Assembly (NCBI GenBank): GCA_034435035.1 | Contig: DAOTXW010000023.1 | Span: 62,001-126,000 of the forward strand | Direction of reading: 5' to 3' | Source of the DNA: JAHEME01 sp034435035 | GTDB taxonomy: Bacteria; Chloroflexota; Anaerolineae; Aggregatilineales; UBA3940 | Length of the DNA: 64,000 nucleotides | Shown: piece by piece, positions 48,308 through 58,408 of the stretch | How the letters are laid out: the number at the start of each line of letters is the position of its first letter | Numbering within the stretch: the stretch's first letter is position 1 | Position numbers and translations under genes: made by a program | Notes under the pieces: model-generated | The model's input: the letters and a program-made list of their open reading frames with translations, nothing else | What the model was told of the DNA's origin: nothing | Database searches by the model: none

Positions 48308-50971
48308 TTACGATTTGAGCGCTGCGTGAGCTGCCGCCAGACGCGCAATCGGTACACGGTAAGGGGAGCAACTCACATAGTTTAACCCAATCCGGTGGCA
48401 GAAATCGATGCTGGATGGCTCACCGCCGTGTTCACCGCAGATGCCTACTTCCAGGTCTGGACGGGTCGCTCGTCCTTCATCGACTGCCAGCTTCATCAGA
48501 CGGCCAACCCCGATCTGGTCAATCGCCTGGAAGGGATTCTTCGGCAGGATATTGAGATCCTCCGGATCGGCATAGCGGAGGAGGAATTTGCGCTCAGCAT
48601 CGTCACGGCTGATCCCGAACGTCATCTGGGTCAGATCATTTGTGCCGAAGCTGAAGAACTCGGCCATCTCTGCAATCTCGCCTGCAGTCAGCGCCGCACG
48701 GGGGATCTCGATCATTGTGCCGAACTTGTATTTGATCGCACGACCTTTTTCCTGCATAACCTGCTTGGCTACTTCCTCAAGCAGCGGCTGGATATTCTTT
48801 AATTCATTTACATGAGCCGTAAGTGGGATCATGACCTCTGGGTGAACGTCAATGCCCTCTCCGGCTGCATCGCAGGCCGCCTCAAAAATAGCCCGCACCT
48901 GCATCTTGTTGAGCGCTGGCATTGTGATCCCCAGGCGGCAGCCGCGGAGCCCCAGCATCGGATTGAACTCATGCATCTCACGCACAGTCGCCAGCAACTC
49001 TTCTTTGCCCGGATCGCTTTTACCCTGAGCCTTCAGCGTTGCCACTTCCTCGACCAGCACCTCCAACGAAGGGAGGAACTCATGCAGCGGGGGATCGAGG
49101 AGGCGAATGATCACCGGGAGGCCATCCATCACCTTGAAGATCCCGTAGAAATCTTCACGCTGTAGCGGAAGGAGCAACTCGTCTAACACCCGCTGGAACT
49201 CGTCCATCTCGCCGCGTTGTTCAGCCAGGATCGCCTGCTGAAACTTCTCGGTACGGTCACCAAGGAACATATGCTCCGTACGGCAGAGACCGATTCCCTG
49301 AGCCCCATAGCTGCGTGCGCGAGCCGCCTGTTCCGGATCGTCCGCATTAGCCCATACCTCAAGGCGGCGCACCTCATCTGCCCAGGAGAGGATCAGTTGC
49401 AGTTCGGTCTCTTCTTCAAACTTGGGGGCGATAGTGGGGACTGCGCCAAGGAAAACTTCGCCTGTGCCACCATCTATTGAGATAACATCCCCTTCCTTCA
49501 CGATGAGACCATCCACGCTGAACTGGCGTGCCGACAAGTCAATCTTGATATCCTCGCAGCCGGCTACGCAGGGAGTACCCAGCTGCCGGGCCACAACTGC
49601 GGCATGGCTGGTCGCCCCACCATGCTGAGTCAGAATACCCCTGGCGGCGAGCATCCCATGTACATCATCTGGATTCGTCTCCGGGCGCACGAGGATGACT
49701 TTCTTCCCTGCATCCTTGGCCATGCGTTCGGCTGTGTCGGCGTCGAAGTACACCTCGCCAACGGCTGCGCCCGGCGAGGCATTCAGCCCCCTGGCCAGGC
49801 GTTTTGCAGCTGCTCGAGCCCCATCATCAAAGCGCGGGTGCAGCAGCTGATCGATCTGAAATGCCTCGACCCGCGAGACGGCTTCCTCCTTGGTGATCAG
49901 ACCCTCTTCAACCATCTCAACTGCGATCTTGACCTCGGCAGCAGCCGTGCGCTTGCCGTTACGGGTCTGCAGCATCCACAGTTTGCCGTTCTCGATGGTG
50001 AATTCAATATCCTGCATGTTGCGATAGTGCTGCTCAAGCTTCTGTGCTATATCCTGAAGTTGCGCCCACGCTTCAGGGAGATCCTCTGCCAGATGGTGTA
50101 CCTCGGTCGGGGTGCGAGCACCTGAGACCACGTCCTCGCCCTGGGCATTGAAGAGGTATTCTCCATAGAAGTCCTTCACCCCGGTCGAAGGATTGCGCGT
50201 GAAGGCAACGCCCGAACCCGAATTCCAGCCCATATTGCCGAACACCATCGCCACAATATTCACTGCGGTACCCAGATCGTGCGAGATGCCCGTAGCGTTG
50301 CGATAGTCCACCGCACGTTTCCCGTTCCAGGAAAGGAACACCGCCTCAACAGCCAGCTCAAGCTGCTTCCAGGGATCCTGCGGGAATTCGCGGCCGGTTT
50401 CCTGCCTGATCAATTGCTTGAACAGGTCTACCGCCTTCTGCCAACCCTCGGCGGTGATCTCCGGATCGGTGCTGGCACCCTGTTCAGCCTTGATCTGCTG
50501 AATGATCGTCTCAAACTTGTGGCCATCGATGTCCATGACTACCTTACCGAACATCTGCACCAGCCGACGGTAGGCATCCCATCCAAACCGGCTGTCATTG
50601 GCCCGGCCAATCAGCGCCTCAACTGACTCGTCATTGAGCCCGAGATTCAGGATGGTATCCATCATACCGGGCATGGAGAACTTCGCACCCGACCGCACCG
50701 AAACAAGCAGCGGATCGGCATTGTCCCCGAATTCGCGCCCCATCTTGCGGCCCAGATCGTTCATACCGGCAACTGTCTGATCCCACAACCCTTCTGGGAA
50801 CCGCTCGCCGCTGGCATAAAATGCCTTGCAGGCTTCAGTTGTGATCGTGAATCCAGGTGGCACTGGTAGCCCGATGCTGGTCATCTCCGCCAGCCCTGCT
50901 CCCTTGCCACCCAGTAAATCACGCAGATTGGCACCGCCTTCTTCAAAGCTGTATACCCACTTAATGGCCAT
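48308..50971 (-). CDS. ppdK: Pyruvate, phosphate dikinase
   Basis: 887 residues, the normal length. The N-terminal ATP-grasp domain starts KWVYSFEEGGANLRDLLGGK and holds SVRSGAKFSMPGMMDT. The phosphohistidine domain has GGATSHAAVVARQLGTPCVA with H456 and the regulatory T454. The C-terminal PEP/pyruvate barrel ends with GICGEHGGEPSS carrying the catalytic Cys, and FFSFGTNDLTQMTFGISRDD. It interconverts pyruvate, ATP and phosphate with PEP, AMP and pyrophosphate. In anaerobes it works in pyrophosphate-dependent glycolysis or gluconeogenesis. It would also supply or drain the PEP used by the PTS in this window. Confidence 0.97.
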   Translation of the reverse strand: MAIKWVYSFEEGGANLRDLLGGKGAGLAEMTSIGLPVPPGFTITTEACKAFYASGERFPEGLWDQTVAGMNDLGRKMGREFGDNADPLLVSVRSGAKFSMPGMMDTILNLGLNDESVEALIGRANDSRFGWDAYRRLVQMFGKVVMDIDGHKFETIIQQIKAEQGASTDPEITAEGWQKAVDLFKQLIRQETGREFPQDPWKQLELAVEAVFLSWNGKRAVDYRNATGISHDLGTAVNIVAMVFGNMGWNSGSGVAFTRNPSTGVKDFYGEYLFNAQGEDVVSGARTPTEVHHLAEDLPEAWAQLQDIAQKLEQHYRNMQDIEFTIENGKLWMLQTRNGKRTAAAEVKIAVEMVEEGLITKEEAVSRVEAFQIDQLLHPRFDDGARAAAKRLARGLNASPGAAVGEVYFDADTAERMAKDAGKKVILVRPETNPDDVHGMLAARGILTQHGGATSHAAVVARQLGTPCVAGCEDIKIDLSARQFSVDGLIVKEGDVISIDGGTGEVFLGAVPTIAPKFEEETELQLILSWADEVRRLEVWANADDPEQAARARSYGAQGIGLCRTEHMFLGDRTEKFQQAILAEQRGEMDEFQRVLDELLLPLQREDFYGIFKVMDGLPVIIRLLDPPLHEFLPSLEVLVEEVATLKAQGKSDPGKEELLATVREMHEFNPMLGLRGCRLGITMPALNKMQVRAIFEAACDAAGEGIDVHPEVMIPLTAHVNELKNIQPLLEEVAKQVMQEKGRAIKYKFGTMIEIPRAALTAGEIAEMAEFFSFGTNDLTQMTFGISRDDAERKFLLRYADPEDLNILPKNPFQAIDQIGVGRLMKLAVDEGRATRPDLEVGICGEHGGEPSSIDFCHRIGLNYVSCSPYRVPIARLAAAHAALKS

Positions 50972-51139
50972 ATTGTGGTCTCCTCAGTTAAACGGGGTAA
51001 ATAACACCAGACCGACGCCACCCTCCTGAGCGGGACGCCGCCTGGCTGCACAACGCTCCAATTCTACTGTCGAGATGATGCCGCAAGCGCCCGGCGGCTG
51101 CAAGTTGTGACAGAATTCACCGCCTCGCCATGACAAATA

Positions 51140-51167
51140 TAAAAATCCCCGAGGCGCTGCGAGCCTC
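51140..51167 (-). terminator. Terminator of the MGDG-synthase-like gene
   Basis: On the minus strand GAGGC and GCCTC arms (51167-51163 and 51155-51151) are followed by GGGGATTTTT (T-run 51145-51141), just after the stop at 51177. The stem is short, so moderate support. The rest of 50972-51176 shows nothing further. Confidence 0.6.
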
Positions 51168-51176
51168 CACCGTGAA

Positions 51177-52307
51177 TCAACTTATCAGCCTGAGAATGCG
51201 CTCCGCCACATCGAAAGCGGCACGCGGCTTGCCCACTCCCTGCGCTGCAATCCGGCACTTCTCCAGTTCGCTGCGATCCCTGGCAAGCCACGCATAAGCG
51301 GTCGTTAGCACACCGATGGCGCCCGGCGCCCACACCCCGGCGCCGGCGTCCACCACATACCGTACGTTGCCTACCTCCTGGCCTGGTAACGCCTCATACA
51401 GCACCATGGGCAGACCACAGGCCAGGGACTCAGTGACAATCAGCCCGCCGGCCTTACACACAATAAAATCGGCCGCGTGCATCATCTCGGACATATTGCT
51501 CACAAACCCATAGATGTGCACACGCCCCTTCCACTCAGTGGCCTGGAGTTGAGCCAGTATCTGTGGATCGCCGCCGCTCAGCGCCACGACTTGCAGATCC
51601 AGCCCAGATCGATCCAGCAGCCTGGCAATTTCAGCCGTCTGAGCGCTTCGTGCTGAGCCAACTACCAATGCAGTTACCATTTCTGGATCCCAGCCCAGCG
51701 CTTGTCGTATCGTCCGTTGATCCCGTGTCTCAGTGGCAAAACTGGGATGCACCGGAAGGCCGGTCAGATGGATGCGCATCTTGGGAAGGCCCTGGTCGAC
51801 AGCCTGGCGATAAACATGGCCAGTGGGCACAAAGGTCAGATCCGCCTGAGCATGGAACCACGCCGTATGCACGTTCACCAGATCGGTGACCACCACACCC
51901 ACCGGCGCCTGACTGCCCATTTCACGGACCACCCGTAGGGCTGCCTGTGTATATACAGGGTAGGTGGTCAGGATCGCATCGGGCTTTCGTTCCAGGACTA
52001 TCTTGCGGATCACCTTGATCACGGCGGTAGTGATGATGTCTTGGACTAACTGCGCAACGACAGGGGCATCAGTAGCTGCATAGGCCAGCTGATAGAAAGT
52101 CGGATCGTCTGTCACAATGCTGTCATAACCGGTCTCGATCTGCTTGAGCAGATCAGGAAGCTCAGGATCCTGAACAGGGTTGACAATATCAGCCGAGCAG
52201 GGCGGATGTCTGGAATCAAAGGCGGCCTTCAATGCCTCAGCAGCACGCCGATGCCCAAAACCGGCATCCGATGTCAGAATCAGCACACGGGCTGCCTGGC
52301 GATCCAT
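51177..52307 (-). CDS. MGDG synthase-like / MurG-like glycosyltransferase (GT28)
   Basis: 376 residues. The N-terminal acceptor-binding segment is LILTSDAGFGHRRAAEALKA (the DxGxGH-R form of MGDG/diglucosyl-diacylglycerol synthases). A lipid-binding segment follows (TTYPVYTQAALRVV, VVVTDLVNVHTAWFH). The C-terminal donor-binding domain shows IYGFVSNMSEMMHAADFIVC and KAGGLIVTESLACGLPMVLY, as in UDP-galactose/glucose glycolipid synthases. It probably makes a glycolipid from diacylglycerol and a UDP-sugar at the cytoplasmic membrane face. Chloroflexota often have glycolipids, which fits. Monocistronic by appearance. Confidence 0.86.
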   Translation of the reverse strand: MDRQAARVLILTSDAGFGHRRAAEALKAAFDSRHPPCSADIVNPVQDPELPDLLKQIETGYDSIVTDDPTFYQLAYAATDAPVVAQLVQDIITTAVIKVIRKIVLERKPDAILTTYPVYTQAALRVVREMGSQAPVGVVVTDLVNVHTAWFHAQADLTFVPTGHVYRQAVDQGLPKMRIHLTGLPVHPSFATETRDQRTIRQALGWDPEMVTALVVGSARSAQTAEIARLLDRSGLDLQVVALSGGDPQILAQLQATEWKGRVHIYGFVSNMSEMMHAADFIVCKAGGLIVTESLACGLPMVLYEALPGQEVGNVRYVVDAGAGVWAPGAIGVLTTAYAWLARDRSELEKCRIAAQGVGKPRAAFDVAERILRLIS

Positions 52308-52475
52308 CGCACAACTCCTGCAGAGATCGAGGGTAAAAAGCAGGTTACCATTTTACACAAAGACCCCCCTCATCGTAAGCCCCCAAAATACCTGTCAGGA
52401 CCCTCCACTTGCAGAATGCGACCGCGCTGCTACACTCACATGACTATCAGCTAATCAATCTGATGTGATCGCCCG

Positions 52476-53825
52476 ATGCCCAATCATTTCCTTTTCCCGG
52501 CTCCGTTTCGTTGGGGCACCGCTACATCCTCCTATCAGGTCGAGGGGAATCTCACCAACAATGACTGGTGGGCCGCCGAACAGGTGGGTGGTTATATATA
52601 TGGCAACCATACGGCTGGAGACGCATGCGACTGGTGGCATCGAGCGGAAGAGGATTTTGACCGCATGGTCGATCTCCACAACAACGCTCACCGCCTGTCG
52701 CTCGAATGGAGCCGCATAGAACCCCGCCCAGGTGTATGGGATGATGCTGCGCTTCAGCGCTATCGCGAGATGCTTACCGGCCTTCGCCAGCGCGGCATCG
52801 AACCGATGGTAACGCTCCACCACTTCACGAACCCTCTGTGGCTGGCTGAGCAAGGCGGCTGGGAGAATGAAGCGGTTATCGCTTATTTTGTGCGCTATGC
52901 CCGCAAAGTCGTGACGACGCTGGGCGATCTGACACATCTTTGGTGCACTATCAACGAGCCAAGTGTCATGATCGCACAGGCGTACGGCTTGGGGCGCTGG
53001 CCCCCGGGCAAGAAGGACGTCAGCGCAGGGTTAAGGGCAGCCCTCAACCTGATCCGCGCTCATGCGGCTGCGTATCATGCTATTCATGAGATCCGGCCCG
53101 ATGCCCGAGTCGGGCTGGCCCATCACATCATCGTCTGGCAACCCTGGCGCGCGTGGTGGCCCGGCGATCTGGCAGCTACCAACCTGGTGCGTCATATGTT
53201 CCAGGATCTGTTGCTGGGCGCCATTGTGCGCGGGACTCTGCGCATCCCCGGAAGGCGATCGGTTCGGCTGCCCGAGGCGGCCAGCAGCCTGGACTGGCTG
53301 GGAGTGAACTACTATCAGCGCTATCGCATTCGCTCGCGGCTGCTGCACCCCGGGGTCGATACAGCAGTGGTCGACCACCTCACCAAGCCCGGAGTGCCGA
53401 AGGGGCCCGGCGAATGGGGCGAAATCCACCCCAGAGGACTGTTCGACACACTCCGGTTACTCTGGCGGCGCTACCGCATCCCTCTAGCTGTCACCGAGAA
53501 CGGCATCCCGGACGCCAGCGATGAACACCGACCCGGATTCATCGTGACCCATCTGCACCAACTCTGGCACGCGTTACGTCAGGGCATCCCTGTGCATGGA
53601 TACTACTTTTGGAGCGTGGTGGATAACTTCGAGTGGACAGAGGGATATAACCCCCACTTCAAATTCGGCCTATTCGGCGTGAACTTCGACACGCAGGAGC
53701 GTCATATCCGGCCAAGCGGCCGCCTCTATGCTGCCATCGCGCGGAGTGGGGGCCTTGTGCGCGCCACCATCGAGGAGCATACCCCGGAACTCGCATTCCC
53801 GTTATTTGGCCGCTCTGGCGCCTGA
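52476..53825 (+). CDS. Glycoside hydrolase family 1 (beta-glucosidase/beta-galactosidase type)
   Basis: 449 residues. Catalytic residues are E161 (acid/base, CTINEPS) and E341 (nucleophile, VTENG). Other family marks: FRWGTATSSYQVEG at 11-24, NAHRLSLEWSRIEP at about 70-83, TLHHFTNPLWLAEQGGW, WLGVNYYQRY, and the C-terminal GYYFWSVVDNFEWTEGY. No signal peptide, so it works inside the cell on short glycosides, or on lipid-linked sugars. The shape is nearer the archaeal/Sulfolobus-like and plant-type branch with a short C-terminus than the PTS phospho-beta-glucosidases. It is divergent from the MGDG-like gene (168 bp gap, with nothing striking). Confidence 0.94.
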   Translation: MPNHFLFPAPFRWGTATSSYQVEGNLTNNDWWAAEQVGGYIYGNHTAGDACDWWHRAEEDFDRMVDLHNNAHRLSLEWSRIEPRPGVWDDAALQRYREMLTGLRQRGIEPMVTLHHFTNPLWLAEQGGWENEAVIAYFVRYARKVVTTLGDLTHLWCTINEPSVMIAQAYGLGRWPPGKKDVSAGLRAALNLIRAHAAAYHAIHEIRPDARVGLAHHIIVWQPWRAWWPGDLAATNLVRHMFQDLLLGAIVRGTLRIPGRRSVRLPEAASSLDWLGVNYYQRYRIRSRLLHPGVDTAVVDHLTKPGVPKGPGEWGEIHPRGLFDTLRLLWRRYRIPLAVTENGIPDASDEHRPGFIVTHLHQLWHALRQGIPVHGYYFWSVVDNFEWTEGYNPHFKFGLFGVNFDTQERHIRPSGRLYAAIARSGGLVRATIEEHTPELAFPLFGRSGA

Positions 53826-53856
53826 GTGCTTAGCTACCCTCAGTGTCCAGCCTGGT

Positions 53857-55014
53857 TCAGAACTGGCCCGCCATTGACCCGGCATAACCTGTCAGCTCGA
53901 CATACCCGAACCCCCGCACAGCCCGGCCACCGCGGCTACCGGTGACTGAGACTGCTCCTTCCCAGTAAGTAAACGACAGATTCATTTCCTGATCAGGCAG
54001 CAACGGCTCCACCTGCAACACCAGATCGAGCTTGGGCACCCGGACTTCCCAGGCCGCTGGGTATTCAGCGCGCGTTGTTGGGCTTCGCCATGTACGTTTC
54101 TCCACAATGTTAAGCTCAGCCCGGGAAAGCGGGGTGGTCGCGCCATCCGGCGCAATGAAGGTGCCGCTTGAGTACGGGTCCAGGCTGCCATCGTCCCTGC
54201 GGAGCTGAAATGCCATCACTTCGCTGCCATCATCCAGTTGCAGAGCGAACCAGTCCCAGCCAACCTGTGACCCGCTCAAGGCACTGGTGCTGAATTCGTG
54301 GTCCATCCAGCTCAGGCCGCTGACCTCAAATACTTGCCCATTAGCTTCGATCGACCCTCTGCTCTGCAGGCGTGTCAGGCTGTAATAATAGGAAGCGTTG
54401 CCTGCAAGCGGCCCCTTCTGACTATAGCCCTGTTCGCCCTGGAGCACAGGCCCTTTGACATCGTCCAGCAAGAAATCCACCACGACACCTGACTCGGCGG
54501 CCTGAAGGCGATAGGTGTTTCCATCGAGCTGCTCCACCCGCCAATCCTCAAGCCAGACGTGGAAAAGCGGCTCACTGTGCGCGCCAGCGAGGCCGCCCGC
54601 CCCGCGGGAAAACCGCTCAAAGGCAACATGCTCCCCTGCAGCTATATCGGACAATGCCAGATGGGCAAAGTACACCTGGTCGGTCGCCCAGGTTGATTGT
54701 CGCGGCTGCATCTGGGCCCAGGGCAGCAACGATCGACGGAAGAAGGTCAGTTGATAGCCAAAACGCCGGCCATCCGCTGAGGCTAAATTCCCCGTAAAGT
54801 ACCACCATTCGGTCTGGAATTCCGGATGCGCGCCATGGTCGTCAGGAAATTGGAAATCGCGCGGCGCTTCCGCCCGGGCAAAACCAGATACCGGACTTAT
54901 CGGCGCAATCACCTGAGCCCGGATCGCAGGTTCGGGGCGCCGCGATGCCCCGGCTGCCACGGCGATCAGCAGCACACATGCCGCAATTGCTCCTGCCACT
55001 GCCTTACGCATCAC
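53857..55014 (-). CDS. Exported AttH/CrtC-like lipocalin-fold protein (carotenoid 1,2-hydratase family)
   Basis: 385 residues with a signal peptide at 1-24 (AVAGAIAACVLLIAVAAGAS). The family signature TEWWYFTGNL lies near residue 68, followed by YFAHLALSDI, and SGLSWMDHEFSTSALSG near 235 in the second half, as in paired lipocalin-like AttH/CrtC proteins. Carotenoid 1,2-hydratases of this family add water to lycopene-type ends, while AttH proteins of ABC operons have no known enzyme activity. It is 26 bp after an FtsX-type permease gene in the same operon, the AttEFGH-like arrangement. The preceding carotenoid-desaturase-like gene makes a lipid or carotenoid substrate plausible. Confidence 0.86.
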   Translation of the reverse strand: MMRKAVAGAIAACVLLIAVAAGASRRPEPAIRAQVIAPISPVSGFARAEAPRDFQFPDDHGAHPEFQTEWWYFTGNLASADGRRFGYQLTFFRRSLLPWAQMQPRQSTWATDQVYFAHLALSDIAAGEHVAFERFSRGAGGLAGAHSEPLFHVWLEDWRVEQLDGNTYRLQAAESGVVVDFLLDDVKGPVLQGEQGYSQKGPLAGNASYYYSLTRLQSRGSIEANGQVFEVSGLSWMDHEFSTSALSGSQVGWDWFALQLDDGSEVMAFQLRRDDGSLDPYSSGTFIAPDGATTPLSRAELNIVEKRTWRSPTTRAEYPAAWEVRVPKLDLVLQVEPLLPDQEMNLSFTYWEGAVSVTGSRGGRAVRGFGYVELTGYAGSMAGQF

Positions 55015-55040
55015 CTACCTGCCTCCGGTGAGTCGGTGTT

Positions 55041-57605
55041 TCATTCAAACCGGATGGCTTCAGCCGTAACCATGCGGCCCATGCGATACGCCGGATAGAT
55101 CCCTGCCAGCAGCGCCGCTGCCACTGCCACCATCAGAGCCAGCACAAATGGATCTAGCTCCACCTGCATCTGGAGCGTCCAGCCGAACGCACGACGGTTG
55201 ATGATATACACCAAGATGATCGCTAACCCATAACCGACCGGCATCGCCAACAATCCGGCTGACGCGCCCATTAGCCCGGTTTCTAGCAATACCAGCCTCC
55301 ATATCTGCCGCGTCGTAAGACCCAGCGCGCGCAGAATGCCCAGCTCCCGCTGCTTCTCCAGCTGGAGTGACAGCAGTGCACTCAGTACGCCAATGAACGC
55401 AACCCCCGTTGCGAGCATCTGCAGTGCTCCCGTGATGGCGAAAGTTCGATCAAAGATAGCCAGCACGTCCTCGCGCAAAGCGCGGTTCGAGATAATCCGC
55501 AGCTGCTGAATGCTGGAAAGCTCTTGCTGCAGTTCGCTCACTGTGGAATCCACATCCTGGCCGGGCTCAAGCCGCAGAGCAACCGCGGTGATGGTTGAGT
55601 CATTCCACCAGGCGCGGTAGGTGGGGAGCGACATCAGGACTGTGCCCTGATTGGATGCATAGTCATAGTAGATGCCAACAACAGGGAATACATGGAGGCC
55701 CGAATCAGTGTATAGAGCAATCTCACCCCCGCGCCGCGGCAGTTCAAGGCGCCGCGCCAGTGGCTCAGAAACGAGCACAGCGCCATCCACCATGGCGTTC
55801 CATACCTCCGATCGGGGGACATTGAGCGTGTAGTAAATCTGTTCAACGGGATCGTCCGGGTTGAACACGGCGGCAAGGTCGACAGGCCCGGCCGGCGAAT
55901 CGACTGTGACGGCCCGCAGAATATCGGCCCGCGCAATCCCGGGTCTATCCTCAACTGCAGCAAGCACTTCAGGCTCAATAGGGCGGGAGGGCGAAGACGC
56001 CGTGCCGCCGGGCACTGACAGGTAAATGTCTCCTTGAAGGGTCCGCTCAAGCCACAACACTACGGTGTGCCGGAAGCTCGACACCATGACGCTCACACCA
56101 ATGGTCACAGAAACTGCTACCATCAGCGCTGCAACCGAGATTGAAGTGCGGCTGAGAGAAGCCGCCACATTGCGGGGCGCCATCCTGCCCAGCACGCCAC
56201 CAATTCCACCGCTCGCGATCCGGGAAGCTGCCTGCATTAAGAGAGTCATGGCTCCAGGCGTAAGCATAGCCGCCCCCACGATCGCCCCGAATGTTCCGGC
56301 AAAGCTCACGACCAGATCGCGGGTCGGCAGCAGCAGGGTCACCACCCCTGCGCTGATCAGTGACACCCCACCAATGGCGGTAGCTGTCACGGCCCACCGC
56401 GCCTTGCTCTCAAGACTCGAGCGCGACAGCGCGGCCCGTGGGGGGACTGATGCCGCTTCCCATGCAGGCGGTGCCGCGGTTAACACGGTGGCAACTACTC
56501 CGAGCAGCGCGCCTTTCAAAAGACTCAGCGGCGGGATGCCGAGATTCCGCACCGTGATCACAAAGTAGAGGTCATTGATCGTCTGCGTGACCATCTGTAC
56601 CGCGCCGTCACCCATAACAATCCCGAGCGCTGAGCCGAGTCCTGCGCCAACCAACCCTATCACCAGCGCCTCGCTGACAACCAGGGCGAATATCTCCCGC
56701 CTGGTTACGCCCAAACAGCGCAGCGTCCCAAACAGGGCGCGACGTTGAATGACTGAAAAGGTCATCGCGTTGTAGATCAGGAACAGGCCGACCAGCAGAG
56801 CCAGCAGGCTCAAGGCGGTGAGATTGATGCGAAAGGCGCGGGTCATCTCATCTACCGCCCCACTGCGCCCTTCCACCGGGATGAGCCGGGCCGGCGGCCG
56901 CAGAAGGCTCTCGACTTTACCCTGCGCTTCTGGGTCCGGCAGAATAAGATCGATGTGATCCAGCCGCCCGGCGCGACCTGTCAGCTCCTGTGCTGTGGCG
57001 ATATCGGCGAGGATCAGGCCATCAAGTGCACGGCGCCCCAGGTCATCCTGAGGCTCAAGCACCCCGACGATAACCGCCTCGCGTACAAGGCCGCCCACAT
57101 TCAGGTTAATTCGATCGCCTATCTCCAACCCATACCGGGCAGCCAGGTCAGTGGAGATCATAATGGCGCCGGGCTCAGTGAGAAACCGGGTTAGCTGCTC
57201 AACCGGGACCCCATGCTCACCGACCAAGTAGTCCCGGAATGGCGCCTCAGCAAAAGGATCGACACCCAGTAAATGAAGGGTCAAGCTACCGATCTGGGGA
57301 GAAGAAATGTACTCGGAGATAATCGGCGCCGCTGCCCGCACAGCTCCCATACGGCGCAATTCAGCATAGACCGTCTCGTCCAGCCCGCCAGGCCCCCCCA
57401 CAATCTGGTGCGTGGCCCGGCCAGCCACGGAATCCACACTGAGATCAAAGGCCCGGCTTGCGCTGGCATTGGCGATATCAATGGCAATCACCACTGCCAC
57501 ACCCAGTGCGATGCCAATAACCATCAAGATTGTCTGCGTCGCATGGCGCGTAAGGCCGCGCCATACAATGCGCCACAGGGAGCGTCCAGGTACCAGACCC
57601 GTCAT
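55041..57605 (-). CDS. FtsX/MacB-type ABC transporter permease
   Basis: 854 residues with about ten membrane spans in two repeats. Each repeat has one span, a large extracytoplasmic domain, then three spans. FtsX-domain marks are ALSLLALLVGLFLIYNAMTF, IQRRALFGTLRCLGVTRREI and the second copy LQLEKQRELGILRALGLTTR, each with the coupling-helix form RxxLGxxRxxG. The N-terminus LWRIVWRGLTRHATQTILMV is typical. It pairs with the LolD-like ATPase encoded with a 4-bp overlap (ATGA at 57605-57602). These systems pull lipoproteins or lipids out of the membrane rather than importing solutes. In AttFG-type operons the substrate is not known. Confidence 0.92.
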   Translation of the reverse strand: MTGLVPGRSLWRIVWRGLTRHATQTILMVIGIALGVAVVIAIDIANASASRAFDLSVDSVAGRATHQIVGGPGGLDETVYAELRRMGAVRAAAPIISEYISSPQIGSLTLHLLGVDPFAEAPFRDYLVGEHGVPVEQLTRFLTEPGAIMISTDLAARYGLEIGDRINLNVGGLVREAVIVGVLEPQDDLGRRALDGLILADIATAQELTGRAGRLDHIDLILPDPEAQGKVESLLRPPARLIPVEGRSGAVDEMTRAFRINLTALSLLALLVGLFLIYNAMTFSVIQRRALFGTLRCLGVTRREIFALVVSEALVIGLVGAGLGSALGIVMGDGAVQMVTQTINDLYFVITVRNLGIPPLSLLKGALLGVVATVLTAAPPAWEAASVPPRAALSRSSLESKARWAVTATAIGGVSLISAGVVTLLLPTRDLVVSFAGTFGAIVGAAMLTPGAMTLLMQAASRIASGGIGGVLGRMAPRNVAASLSRTSISVAALMVAVSVTIGVSVMVSSFRHTVVLWLERTLQGDIYLSVPGGTASSPSRPIEPEVLAAVEDRPGIARADILRAVTVDSPAGPVDLAAVFNPDDPVEQIYYTLNVPRSEVWNAMVDGAVLVSEPLARRLELPRRGGEIALYTDSGLHVFPVVGIYYDYASNQGTVLMSLPTYRAWWNDSTITAVALRLEPGQDVDSTVSELQQELSSIQQLRIISNRALREDVLAIFDRTFAITGALQMLATGVAFIGVLSALLSLQLEKQRELGILRALGLTTRQIWRLVLLETGLMGASAGLLAMPVGYGLAIILVYIINRRAFGWTLQMQVELDPFVLALMVAVAAALLAGIYPAYRMGRMVTAEAIRFE

Positions 57606-58336
57606 GTTGGCTCCAGCCGACCGTTGTGGAGGATCAGTACCCGGTCCGAAAAGGCTGCTGCCTCGGTACTGTGGGTGACCATGATGAGGTTCTTTCCAGC
57701 CCGGCGAGTCAGCGAATCCAGCAGCATGAGAACCTGCTGGCCTGTGTTCTCATCAAGATTGCCGGTTGGTTCGTCTGCAAGTACCAGAATTGGATCATGA
57801 ATCAGCGCCCGGGCGATCGCCACACGCTGCTGCTCGCCACCCGAAAGACGATCCGGGAAGGTGTGTTCCCGCTCGAGGAGTCCGACAGCTTCCAGAAGCG
57901 GCTCAGCACGCCTCCGGGCCGCAGCCGGGGATACCCCATTCAGTTCCAGAGGCAGGACAATATTCTCAAGAACCGTCAATGTGGCAATCAGGTTGAAGAA
58001 CTGGAAAACAAAGCCAATGTTCTGGCGCCTGAACAAAGTGCGCTGCTGCTCGTCCAGCGCCGTCAGTTCGGTATTGTTCAGCCAGACCCTGCCCGCATCA
58101 GGCCGATCAATGCCGGCCAGCAGGTTGAGCAGGGTGCTTTTTCCTGTTCCGGATTTTCCTACGATCGCAATTGACTCACCGCGCTCGAAGGATGCCCCAG
58201 CATCCTCAAGGACCACCCGGGACAGAGCACCTTCTTGGAAGCTCTTGGAAAGATGTTGAAAACGCACAAACCCGCTCAATCCCTCTCGATCCAGCGGTCC
58301 GACGTCAGCCAGTACGCCACTCTGACGGTGAGACAC
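57602..58336 (-). CDS. LolD/MacB-type ABC transporter ATPase
   Basis: 244 residues from the GTG at 58336 (GAGGGG five bases upstream); a GTG at 58369 is possible. Walker A is GKSGTGKST, the Q loop GFVFQFFNLIATLTVLEN, the signature LSGGEQQRVAIARAL, Walker B LVLADEPTGNLDE and the switch His in VTHSTEAA. The FQxxNL and DEPTGNLD forms are diagnostic of the LolD/MacB/FtsE-like group that drives FtsX-type permeases. Its stop overlaps the start of the permease gene. It lies 39-72 bp after the desaturase-like gene and belongs to the same five-gene run. Confidence 0.94.
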   Translation of the reverse strand: MSHRQSGVLADVGPLDREGLSGFVRFQHLSKSFQEGALSRVVLEDAGASFERGESIAIVGKSGTGKSTLLNLLAGIDRPDAGRVWLNNTELTALDEQQRTLFRRQNIGFVFQFFNLIATLTVLENIVLPLELNGVSPAAARRRAEPLLEAVGLLEREHTFPDRLSGGEQQRVAIARALIHDPILVLADEPTGNLDENTGQQVLMLLDSLTRRAGKNLIMVTHSTEAAAFSDRVLILHNGRLEPT

Positions 58337-58408
58337 TATCACCCCTCGCCAATTGGTTACAAAACTCACAAACTGTCAGCTGAGTATAACGGCCGCCCTC
58401 TGCCGAAT